NCBI GenBank assembly: GCA_037349105.1
Contig: JAYJMM010000032.1
Coordinates: forward strand, 1,764,501 to 1,828,500
Source: Limnomonas spitsbergensis
Lineage: Eukaryota; Chlorophyta; Chlorophyceae; Chlamydomonadales
DNA length: 64,000 bases
Direction of reading: 5' to 3'
In this document: positions 11,701 to 23,700 of the stretch, in pieces
Position numbering within the stretch: position 1 is the stretch's first letter
How the letters are laid out: each line of letters begins with the position of its first letter
The notes under the pieces: generated by a model
Database searches by the model: none
The model's input: the letters and a program-made list of their open reading frames with translations, nothing else
Told to the model about the DNA's origin: nothing
Position numbers and translations under genes: made by a program

Positions 11701-14700
11701 CCCCTCCCCCTCACCTTGCCTGACACCCCCTCTCCCCCCCACCCCCCCTCACCTTGCCTGACACCCCCTCTCCCCCCCCCCCTCACCTTGCCTGACACCC
11801 CCTCTCCCCCCCCCCCCCCCCCCTCACCTTGCCTGACACCCCCTCTCCCCTCCCCCTCAACTTGCCTGACACCCCCTCTCCCCCCCCCCCCCCCCTCACC
11901 TTGCCTGACACCCCCTCTCCCCTCCCCCTCACCTTGCCTGACACCCCCTCTCCCCTCCCCCTCACCTTGCCTGACAACTTGTCTCCCCCCTCCCCCTCAC
12001 CTTGCCTGACACCCCTTCTCCCCCCCCCCTCACCTTGCCTGACACCCCCTCTCCCCTCCCCCTCACCTTGCCTGACACCCCTTCTCCCCTCCCCCTCACC
12101 TTGCCTGACACCCCCTCTCCCTCCCCCCTCACCTTGCCTGACACCCCTTCTCCCCTCCCCCTCACCTTGCCTGACAACTTCTCCCCCCTCCCCCCCACCT
12201 TGCCTGTCACCCCTTCTCCCCTCCCCCTCACCTTGCCTGACACCCCCTCTCCCCCCCCCCCTCACCTTGCCTGACACCCCCTCTCCCCTCCCCCTCACCT
12301 TGCCTGACACCCCCTCTCCCCTCCCCCTCACCCTGCCTGACACCCCCTCTCCCCTCCCCCTCACCTTGCCTGACACCCCCTCTCCCCCCCCCCTCCCCCT
12401 CACCTTGCCTGACACCCCCTCTCCCCTCCCCCTCACCTTGCCTGACAACCCCTCTCCCCTCCCCCTCACCTTGCCTGACAACCCCTCTCCCCCCCCCCTC
12501 ACCTTGCCTGACACCCCCTCTCCCCTCCCACTCACCTTGCCTGACACTCCCTCTCCCCTCCCCCTCACCTTGCCTGACACCCCCTCTCCCCCCCCCCCTC
12601 ACCTTGCCTGACACCCCCTCCCCCCTCCCCCTCACCTTGCCTGACACCCCCTCTCCCCTCCCCCTCACCTTGCCTGACACCCCCTCTCCCCTCCCCCTCA
12701 CCTTGCCTGACACTCCCTCTCCCCCCCCCCCTCACCTTGCCTGACACCCCCTCTCCCCTCCCCCTCACCTTGCCTGACACCCCCTCTCCCCCCCCCCCTC
12801 ACCTTGCCTGACACCCCCTCTCCCCTCCCCCTCACCTTGCCTGACACCCCCTCTCCCCTCCCCCTCACCTTGCCTGACACTCCCTCTCCCCCCTCCCCCT
12901 CACCTTGCCTGACACCCCCTCTCCCCCCCCCCCCTCACCTTGCCTGACACCTCCTCTCCCCTCCCCCTCACCTTGCCTGACATCCTTTCTCCCCTCCCTG
13001 CGATCCCTGACCCTGCCATGTAGCATGGGCGTGTTTGAGGATGAGAACCGGATGCACATCGTCCAGGAGCTGTGTACTGGCGGGAGCCTCGCGCAGGTGA
13101 GAGGGAGGCAGACGGTTCAAAAACGTTTGATATCAGTGAGGATCCCTCAGTTTGTATGGTTGAAAATAATGGAAACTCGAATTGCTTGTGTACAGAAGAC
13201 GTTGCTTTATAGCAGGTGTTCAGCGTTCTTGTACATTGAGGTTTCAGCGTTGCATTTAGGGTAAGGCTTCTGCGTTGCTGTCAGGGCAGGAGTTCAGAGT
13301 TGCTGCAAAGACCCAGTGATGTTTCAGAGGAGGGGTTCAGCTTTGTTTCCAGAATAAGGGGGGTTACGATTTTTATATTTATTTTGCAGTAGTTCAGATT
13401 AAAGGTGTTGATATAAGCTGCGTCTTGCCCTACCGTTAGGTCGATCTGGTGCATGAACCCTGGCAACTTAGGGTTCTAGCAAAACCAGGGTCGGGTCTTG
13501 TTTAGGCCCAGGAGGGATGAGGGACCCTGGCCATCGGCTGGTCATAGTCCTTTGGACCTATCATCCATGGGGCGGCCTACTGCTACAGGCTGGTAGTCCC
13601 TTGAAGGTGGCCTATGCTGAGGTTTATAGGGCTTCTCAATGTCACTCGGTTCATCTGGCGCCAGATGTCCTGAGCAGCATTACAAAACCTTATAAGCTTC
13701 AATAGCCTAGTGCATGTCATGTGGACCCACATGCCCCGCCTGCTCTGTGCACAAGGATGCATGGCATGCCTCTGCCTCTGCCCAGTATGCCATGCTCTGT
13801 TTATTAGTTTATTGATCAGTTTATTAATCCTGAACATGTATTTTTGATGTTTTTCTTCAGGCATTTATGGGCTCGCCCTGGAACCTGGGTGTCCATGTAG
13901 CTGATACACGTAGCTGATGCCTCTGCCTCCTGTAGTTGATGCATGTAGCTGACCACCCCACCCCTGGTAGCTGATGCATACATGATGTAGCTGATGCATG
14001 TAGCTGATGCCACTGACCCAACAGCTGATAATTAAGCTGAGACACGCAGCTGGTGCCCCTGCCCCTTGTAGCTGATGCATGTAGCTGATGCCACTGACCC
14101 TATAGCTGATAATTAAGCTGAGACACGCAGCTGGTGCCCCTGCCCCTTGTAGCTGATGCATGTAGCTGATGCCACTGACCCTATACCTGATGCATGTAGC
14201 TGATGCCACTGACCCTATAGCTGATAATTAAGCTGAGACACGCAGCTGGAGCCCCTGCCCCTTGTAGCTGATGCATGTAGCTATTGCCACTGACCCTATA
14301 GCTGATAATTAAGCTGAGACACGCAGCTGGAGCCCCTGCCCCTTGTAGCTGATGCATGTAGCTGATGCCACCGACCCTATACCTGATGCATGTAGCTGGT
14401 GCAACTGACCCTATAGCTGTAATTGAGCTGAGTCACGTAGCTGGTGCCCCTGCCCCTTGTAGCTGATGCATGTAGCTGATGCCACCGACCCTATAGCTGA
14501 TAATTAAGCTGAGACACGTAGCTGGTGCCCCTGCCCCTTGTAGCTGATGCATGTAGCTGATGCCACTGACCCTATAGCTGATAATTAAGCTGAGACACGC
14601 AGCTGGTGCCCCTGCCCCTTGTAGCTGATGCATGTAGCTGATGCCACTGACCCTATAGCTGATAATTAAGCTGAGACACGCAGCTGGAGCCCCTGCCCCT

Positions 14701-17700
14701 TGTAGCTGATGCATGTAGCTATTGCCACTGACCCTATAGCTGATAATTAAGCTGAGACACGCAGCTGGTGTCCCTGCCCCTTGTAGCTGATGCATGTAGC
14801 TGATGCCACCGACCCTATACCTGATGCATGTAGCTGGTGCAACTGACCCTATAGCTGTAATTGAGCTGAGTCACGTAGCTGGTGCCCCTGCCCCTTGTAG
14901 CTGATGCATGTAGCTGATGCCACCGACCCTATAGCTGATAATTAAGCTGAGACACGTAGCTGGTGCCCCTGCCCCTTGTAGCTGATGCATGTAGCTGGTG
15001 CCACTGACCCTAAAGCTGTAATTGAGCTCAGTCACGTAGCTGGTGCCCCTGCCCCTTGTAGCTGATGCATGTAGCTGGTGCCACTGACCCTATAGCTGTA
15101 ATTGAGCTGAGTCACGTAGCTGGTGCCCCTGCCCCTTGCAGCTGATGGAGAAGCGAGGTGGCCGCCTGTCAGAGCGCGATTCTATGAAGGCCATGCGGTC
15201 CATCCTAGCAGTGGTGGCGCACTGCCATGCTATGGGCGTGCTGTACAGGTGTGGGACACGCTATGGGCGTGCTGTACAGGTGTGGGACACACTATGGGCG
15301 TGCTGTACAGGTGTGAGACACACTATGGGCGTGCTGTACAGGTGTGGGACACGCTATGGGCGTGCTGTACAGGTGTGGGACACACTATGGGCGTGCTGTA
15401 CAGGTGTGGGACACACTATGGGCGTGCTGTACAGGTGTGGGACACACTATGGGCGTGCTGTACAGGTGTGGGACACGCTATGGGCGTGCTGTACAGGTGT
15501 GGGACACGCTATGGGCGTGCTGTACAGGTGTGGGACACGCTATGGGCGTGCTGTACAGGTGTGAGACACACTATGGGCGTGCTGTACAGGTGTGGGACAC
15601 GCTATGGGCGTGCTGTACAGGTGTGGGACACACTATGGGCGTGCTGTACAGGTGTGGGACACGCTATGGGCGTGCTGTACAGGTGTGGGACACACTATGG
15701 GCGTGCTGTACAGGTGTCGGACACGCTATGGGCGTGCTGTACAGGTGTGGGACACGCTATGGGCGTGCTGTACAGGTGTGGGACACGCTATGGGCGTGCT
15801 GTACAGGTGTGAGACACACTATGGGCGTGCTGTACAGGTGTGGGACAACCTATGGGCGTGCTGTACAGGTGTGGGACACACTATGGGCGTGCTGTACAGG
15901 TGTGGGACACACTATGGGCGTGCTGTACAGGTGTGGGACACGCTATGGGCGTGCTGTACAGGTGTGGGACACACTATGGGCGTGCTGTACAGGTGTGGGA
16001 TACGCTATGGGCGTGCTGTACAGGTGTGGGACACGCTATGGGCGTGCTGTACAGGTGTGGGACACACTATGGGCGTGCTGTACAGGTGTGGGACACGCTA
16101 TGGGCGTGCTGTACAGGTGTGGGACACACTATGGGAGTATGGGTGTGCTGTACAGGTGTGGGACACACTATGGGCGTGCTGTACAGGTGTGGGACACACT
16201 ATGGGCGTGCTGTACAGGTGTGGGACACACTATGGGCGTGCTGTACAGGTGTGGGGCACACTATGGGCGTGCTGTACAGGTGTGGGACACGCTATGGGCG
16301 TGCTGTACAGGTGTGGGACACGCTATGGGCGTGCTGTACAGGTGTGGGACACACTATGGGCGTGCTGTACAGGTGTGGGACACACTATGGGCGTGCTGTA
16401 CAGGTGTGGGACACACTATGGGCGTGCTGTACAGGTGTGGGACACGCTATGGGCTTGCTGTACAGGTGTGGGACACACTATGGGCGTGCTGTACAGGTGT
16501 GGGACACACTATGGGCGTGCTGTACAGGTGTGGGACACGCTATGGGCGTGCTGTACAGGTGTGGGACACACTATGGGCGTGCTGTACAGGTGTGAGACAC
16601 ACTATGGGCGTGCTGTACAGGTGTGGGACACACTATGAACGTGCTGTACAGGTGTGGGACACACTATGGGCGTGCTGTACAGGTGTGGGACACACTATGG
16701 GCGTGCTGTACAGGTGTGGGACACGCTATGGGCGTGCTGTACAGGTGTGGGACACACTATGGGCGTGCTGTACAGGTGTGGGATACGCTATGGGCGTGCT
16801 GTACAGGTGTGGGACACGCTATGGGCGTGCTGTACAGGTGTGGGACACACTATGGGCGTGCTGTACAGGTGTGGGACACACTATGGGCGTGCTGTACAGG
16901 TGTGGGACACACTATGGGAGTATGGGTGTGCTGTACAGGTGTGGGACACACTATGGGCGTGCTGTACAGGTGTGGGACACACTATGGGCGTGCTGTACAG
17001 GTGTGGGGCACACTATGGGCGTGCTGTACAGGTGTGGGACACACTATGGGCGTGCTGTACAGGTGTGGGACACGCTATGGGCGTGCTGTACAGGTGTGGG
17101 ACACACTATGGGCGTGCTGTACAGGTGTGTGACACACTATGGGCGTGCTGTACAGGTGTGGGACACACTATGGGCGTGCTGTACAGGTGTGGGACACGCT
17201 ATGTGCGTGCTGTACAGGTGTGGGACACACTATGGGCGTGCTGTACAGGTGTGGGACACACTATGGGCGTGCTGTACAGGTGTGGGACACACTATGGGCG
17301 TGCTGTACAGGTGTGGGACACGCTATGGGCGTGCTGTACAGGTGTGGGACACACTATGGGCGTGCTGTACAGGTGTGGGACACACTATGGGCGTGCTGTA
17401 CAGGTGTGGGACACACTATGGGCGTGCTGTACAGGTGTGGGACACACTATGGGCGTGCTGTACAGGTGTGGGACACGCTATGGGCGTGCTGTACAGGTGT
17501 GGGACACGCTATGGGCGTGCTGTACAGGTGTGGGACACACTATGGGCGTGCTGTACAGGTGTGGGACACGCTATGGGCGTGCTGTACAGGTGTGGGACAC
17601 ACTATGGGCGTGCTGTACAGGTGTGGGGCACACTATGGGCGTGCTGTACAGGTGTGGGACACACTATGGGCGTGCTGTACAGGTGTGGGACACACTATGG

Positions 17701-20700
17701 GCGTGCTGTGCAGGTGTGGGACACGCTATGGGCGTGCTGTACAGGTGTGGGACACACTATGGGCGTGCTGTACAGGTGTGGGACACACTATGGGCGTGCT
17801 GTACAGGTGTGGGACACGCTATGGGCGTGCTATACAGGTGTGGGACACGCTATGGGCGTGCTGTACAGGTGTGGGACACACTATGGGCGTGCTGTACAGG
17901 TGTGGGACACGCTATGGGCGTGCTGTACAGGTGTGGGACACACTATGGGCGTGCTGTACAGGTGTGGGGCACACTATGGGCGTGCTGTACAGGTGTGGGA
18001 CACACTATGGGCGTGCTGTACAGGTGTGGGGCACACTATGGGCGTGCTGTACAGGTGTGGGACACACTATGGGCGTGCTGTACAGGTGTGGGACACGCTA
18101 TGGGCGTGCTGTACAGGTGTGGGGCACACTATGGGCGTGCTGTACATGTGTGGGACACACTATGGGCGTGCTGTACAGGTGTGGGACACACTATGGGCGT
18201 GCTGTACAGGTGTGGGGCACACTATGGGCGTGCTGTACAGGTGTGGGACACACTATGAGCGTGCTGTACAGGTGTGGGACACACTATGGGCGTGCTGTAC
18301 AGGTGTGGGACACACTATGGGCGTGCTGTACAGGTGTGGGACACACTATGGGCGTGCTGTACAGGTGTGGGACACACTATGGGCGTGCTGTACAGGTGTG
18401 GGGCACACTATGGGCGTGCTGTACAGGTGTGGGGCACACTATGGGCGTGCTGTACAGGTGTGGGACACACTATGGGCGTGCTGTACAGGGACACACTTTT
18501 CCGTTACGTGTCAAACTTTGGGTTGCATAGGGTTGACTGGCCTGTGTGTCTGGTGGCCAAAGCAGGGTGGCTAGCCATGCAATGAGACCTGGGCCGGAGG
18601 CTAGGAGGTAGCTGAACTGCAGCTGAACTGTAGCTGAACTGTAGGTTGATAACTTAGTAGCCAAGCCATGAAAAAAGAAGTAGTTTTGGTGGGTGGGCTC
18701 ACTTCCAACTGTACCCTACATGTTCCACCCTACTCTCTAGGCCCTACACCCCATGCCCTACATCTTCAACCCTATCCCACATGGGACCAATTTCAACCTA
18801 TGGGAAGGCTGTGTGGATTAGTGTGTGTGGTGTGAGGGGCAGTGCTGTGAGGTGTAGCTTTGCTGGAGGGTTGCCGGCATGAGGATGGGGGCATGCATAC
18901 TGGCACGGGCTATACGATGTTGAAAGCAAACTTCATACACACAGCCTGCGTTTGCCTGTCGTTTGGCCTGTGACCTGAAGCTGGGCCACTTCCTCCTCCT
19001 TCCTGCAACAGCGTCTTAGAAAGATAGAAACCACGCTCTATTAAGGCGTGGAGGTCAAGGAAACAGCGCAGCTTGGGGCCGTAGCCACTCTACATAGCAC
19101 ATACATAGCCACTATACAACGTCCTAACCCATGATGCCTGCTGCCAGGTGCCTGGCGGATGGACAAGAAGCCTGACCACTTCCTCAATCGTTATGCCACA
19201 GCTCCCTAACATGAATTGTATTGATGTGCTAAATTGTGCCCCGGTAGAGGTGTGAATCCAGGCCACCTCCTCCTGCCTCATACGAGTCATACCACATATT
19301 CCTTAACCCTTTACCCTAAACCCTTAACCCTAACCTGTTGTGTGCTGCCTTGATCTGTGCCCTGTCAGGGATGTGAAGCCAGACAACTTCCTCCTGGTGG
19401 ACTCCTCGTGTTCCTTCCATTGCCTTAAAGCCATCGACTTTGGGATCTCAGTGTTTCTGCACCCGGGGGAGGTGGAGGAGGTGAGGCACACAGGAGCTGA
19501 AAGCTTGCTGGCCAAAACTATCTAGCAGGTCAAACATATTTTAACGCAGGATATCGCGATGGATGCCACCGCTTGTTTACCTGCCCACCTGGTCATGGAG
19601 TGGCAGGGCCATGGCCCTTGCATTGCCCATGCGGCATGCGGCACATTTTGTAAATAAGCTTTGTCTGAGGGGTGGTTACATTGTTTACATTTTCCTTTGA
19701 AAGGGGGCTCGACAGTTGGAATAGGAGGAGCAAAGGAAGTAGAAATCCAGGTGAGGTTTAGGGAACAGGGCATTCTGGTGCAGCTGGATTTTCAATGTCT
19801 GTTTATTTGCAGGCATTAGGCACTAGGCAGGTCTCGCTGGTGCCCTCTGTTGGGAAATCATATTCAGGAGTATCAGTTAGCGTAACAAGTAGCACACGAG
19901 GCGCAAGACAGCATTGGCTGCTTGGTTTTCGAGGCGATGGGATGCTGTTTGTTGGTTGCGATCAGCGTTCATGTCTCTTGATGCTGTTGATCAGCATGGC
20001 GTTTCAAAATTGAGGATTTTAAATCGTTGTGATTAGCCTCCTTGGCCTGGTTGTAGGCATGGCCTTACGGGTTGCGGTTCCGCCCAAAACAAAGGAGTTG
20101 ATTTGAATGACAGCATTGTGAATTTCCTTCCGAGTGAAAAGAAGCTCCTCTGTCAGTTCAATTTATTTTGAATAATGAGATTGGGTTTAAGAAAGTCATG
20201 ATTGTGTGTGCGGGGGGGCTGTCGTCCGATGTCCCACCGGTCTGTTTTGTTAATTTTAGTTTTCTGCTCGTTGGCTTGACGAGGGCTGCAAGACCCACTG
20301 GGACTCGGCTGTGGACTGGGATCTCAAGGTGATGCTGTGCAACGTCTTCTTGTGAACGGCAACGTGTGATGTGCCCTGTCCTTGTCCCTGTCTCTGTCCC
20401 TGTCCCTGCAGGAGATGTGTGGCACTCCCGCCTTCATGGCACCCGAGGTGAGTGGAGAGGAGTGCAAGGGGTAGGACAGGGCAGCAGCAGTGGGGGGAGG
20501 GGGGAGGGTGGTGGGCATGCAGGTTAACGACTTCAAAGTTATGAAAGATGTTCCAGCGGAATGCATGGCACCCTTCAGGCTCTTGCTCAGGTGGACTGAA
20601 TTCTTGGTGTGGTGGCCCACTGCTGGAATGCAGTTTACAAAAATATATTACGCGGTTGCACAAAAATTGTGAAAACAGTGACAGGCCTAGGTCTGCCTAT

Positions 20701-23700
20701 TACGCTGCCAGTCGCGGCTCTCCTTGTGGCCCGCCCCTTGGTGTGAGCCAGCCTCGCCCGATTCCGTCAAGCTGTGGCTCCCTCACCCTGCTGTCCAGGT
20801 CTTTGACATGGAGTACTCGTATCCCAGCGACATGTGGAGTGCGGGTGTCATGATGTATCTGATGCTGTCGGGCAGCTATCCCTTCAAGGGCAGCTCCATG
20901 ATCGACCTCAGCAGGGCGGTTCTCTCGGGGCAGGTGCGGAGAGGGTGGAGGGACCAGGATACGGGAACAGGCTTGAAGTGCCCTGATAGGGTTGAGGGAC
21001 CAGTGTACGGGAACAGGCGTCAAGTGTCCCGACTTAGACCTAGACAACGGAATGGAATGACTCAATGCTCCTCTTTGGGAGTGTGGGGGGGAAAGTGGAT
21101 GGTCCGGGTTGTGATCTAATCAGCGAGATGGATCAGGGAGGTACATCGCTTGGATGGATTATGGGAGGTGTCGTCATGCCTCTTGCTGCAAGCCTCTTGT
21201 TGCTCTGTCCCCCCCAGATCAGCATGGAAGGGGAGGCGTGGCGCAAGGTGTCTGCCTCTGCGAAGAGCCTCTTAAGCAAGCTGCTCACCATGCGGCCCGA
21301 CCAGCGCATCACAGCCCAGGCAAGGGACCGGGACGCACCTCAACGGGGGGCAGCCGGGCAGGGGGTTGAATGTGTGTGAAGTGACACACGGCTTTTCACT
21401 GGTTGTTGAAGTAGGAAGGTATTCATAAGGACATGTTATGCAAAATGTCCTGGTGGCTTACTCCTCCTACGACAACAAACAGTGAACCCCCGGGTAACCC
21501 TTTAGGTAGGCGCACACGCTGCATAGCATTTTTAGCAGGGCCCAGAGGTGTAACGTCATTGACTCTACAGGCTTGCCTGCTTCAGGGAGAACAGTGTGCA
21601 ACTTTGACAACCGCCGCCTCGTTTTTTGAACACAAAGTAATGAATTTTTCTCTCCCCACTGAGGGGGCTGCCCCAGAGGTGTATATCGCAACACATAGTA
21701 CTTATTTCAGGAGGACAGGAGACGGGGAGAAGCCTAGGGACAAGACCTGCGAATCCAGGACGAAACACAAGCCACTGCGTTATTGAACCGCTACTTGGCC
21801 ATTGACATAACCATATTTATTTGGTTACGCTTTGCACGTTTATTCAACAAATTAGGGAGCGGTGGACTCCAGTTTGTGTACGCAGCCATGAACCCTGACG
21901 CCTTGAGACAGCTGTCACAGCTCTTTCTCCCTGTCACCCTTGAGACAGCTGTCACAGCTCTTTCTCCCTGTCACCCTTGAGGCAGCTGTCACAGCTCTTC
22001 CTCCCTGGCACCCTTGGCCCTGTCCAGGAGGCTCTGGCACACCCCTGGTTCAAGGAGAGCTCTTTGCGGACCAGCTTGAGTGGATGCTACGCAGGCATGC
22101 AGCCAAGTGCGGCAAACATCGTGCTGGAGGTGCGGTCTAGGCTATATCTAGGAATTTTGTTAAATGTTGTGAGTGGGCGTGGGAAATCAGGAATGTGTGT
22201 GTGTGTGTGTGTGTTCCCTGGTGGGAGCCGGGAGAATTCGGCGTCCACCATGACCTGTGCCCTACCTTCCAAGTCTGTGCCCTGAGGCTCGATGGCTTGT
22301 TTACCTGTCTTTGTTTGCGTAGACTGCGTGGCTGGTTTCATGAAGGCAGGGAGAATGACGGACCTTTTAATTAATGGGGACAGTGTGGAGGGGGATTCGC
22401 TCCTTCAGCTGAGCTGCTTCCCTAACTACCGTGCAGGCATGACCAGGCAGCAGGTGACGCTGTCGTTTTCTTTCCTTTTATTCATGGATACGTTTGCGGG
22501 AAGATTGTGCTGACTGGATGACAGGGTCAGGAGGGCAGGGTGGCTGATAGTCATGATAACTGTTTAAGGGGTTAGCAGGGACCTCACTTGGGGCGGGGGT
22601 ATGTATGGGAGGATGGCACCCTGCGCACCTATTCTCATGACCCTCTATAAACCCTTGACACTCTATTAATGAACCCCAACCCGGTGTTTGCGTGTCATGT
22701 GCAGCGCCTGCGTTCGTTCTCCAACATGAACTCTTTCCAGCAAGAGGTCATGCGCCAGGCCGTCATGCTCCTGGACGAATCACACGTCGCGGGAATCAGG
22801 TGCGAGGGAAGCAACAAACATGCACACATCATGATAGAATACAAAGGTCCGCGTGAAACTGGTAGAACTTGTAGGTTCTTGATGAACACCAAACAAAGCA
22901 GGGAATGCCGGTGTCTCCCGTTTCCCGACTCTGCTCGCGTCTCCCGTCTCGCGATAGATAGGTATGCACACAATCAGCTTTTTTATTGAGGGGAATGATA
23001 AGCTCCAAGAAGTTGCAGATGCATGGGCTCTAAGGAGGTCCCGTGTCTGCATGGGACCCTCACTGCTCTGTTGCTAGGGCTGCTCTGTTGCTAGGGCTGC
23101 TCTGTTGGTAGGACTGCTCTGTTGGTAGGGCTGCTCTGTTGCTAGGGCTGCTCTGTTGCTAGGGCTGCTCTGTTGCTAGGGCTGCTCTGTTGCTAGGGCT
23201 GCTCTGTTGCTAGGGTTGCCCTGTTGCTAGGGCTGCTCTGTTGCTAGGGTTGCCCTGTTGCTAGGGCTGCTCTGTTGCTAGGGTTGTCCTGTTGCTAGGG
23301 CTGCCCTGTTGCTAGGGTTGCCCTGTTGCTAGGGCTGCTCTGTTGCTAGGGCTGCTCTGTTGCTAGGGTTGCCCTGTTGCTAGGGTTGCCCTGTTGCTAG
23401 GGTTGCCCTGTTGATGATAATTCCACCTTGTCACCCAACCATTAGGCTGCCCTTGCCTGCCCTTGTGGAGGTGGCACCATTGGAACTGTGGGAATGCCAA
23501 AGGCAGGGCCAGGTACTCAATGTTATTCATGCCATCACGTTAGTCATGTGTTTATGTGGCAGTGTCATGGTAGCCGCAGGGCCATGTGCTCATGTGATGC
23601 ATGCGGCATTGTCATCGCAGCGGTGGGAATGCCTATCGCAGGGCCATGTACTCAGACGCAGGGCCATGTACTCAGATGCAGGGCCATGTACTCAGATGCA

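Noticed and set aside
8882..13059. Many long Pro-rich (+) and Gly/Arg-rich (-) open frames
   Set aside because: All are translations of the 33-bp repeat, open on both strands because the unit is a multiple of three and lacks stops.
8900..18490. CRISPR-like direct repeats
   Set aside because: The units are head-to-tail with no unique spacers, in introns of a eukaryotic gene.
15344..18574. 1076-codon open frame with a 31-residue repeat
   Set aside because: It is the by-product of a 31-bp array with no stops in any frame. The true CDPK frame leaves exon 6 at 15248, and only the exon boundary copy explains the sequence. Not annotated as a protein.
19302..19338. Telomere end
   Set aside because: Only a few degenerate CCCTAAA-like units inside an intron of a gene continuing on both sides. 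Interstitial and probably incidental.
20269..20345. Possible extra CDPK exon ([15 protein letters not shown])
   Set aside because: Exon 7 joined directly to exon 8 gives [17 protein letters not shown], the normal family spacing. An insertion here would lengthen the activation segment unusually.
22290..22460. Possible exon in CDPK intron 11
   Set aside because: Direct joining of IVLE to RLRSFSNMN matches the family. The intervening frame has no similarity to the junction domain.
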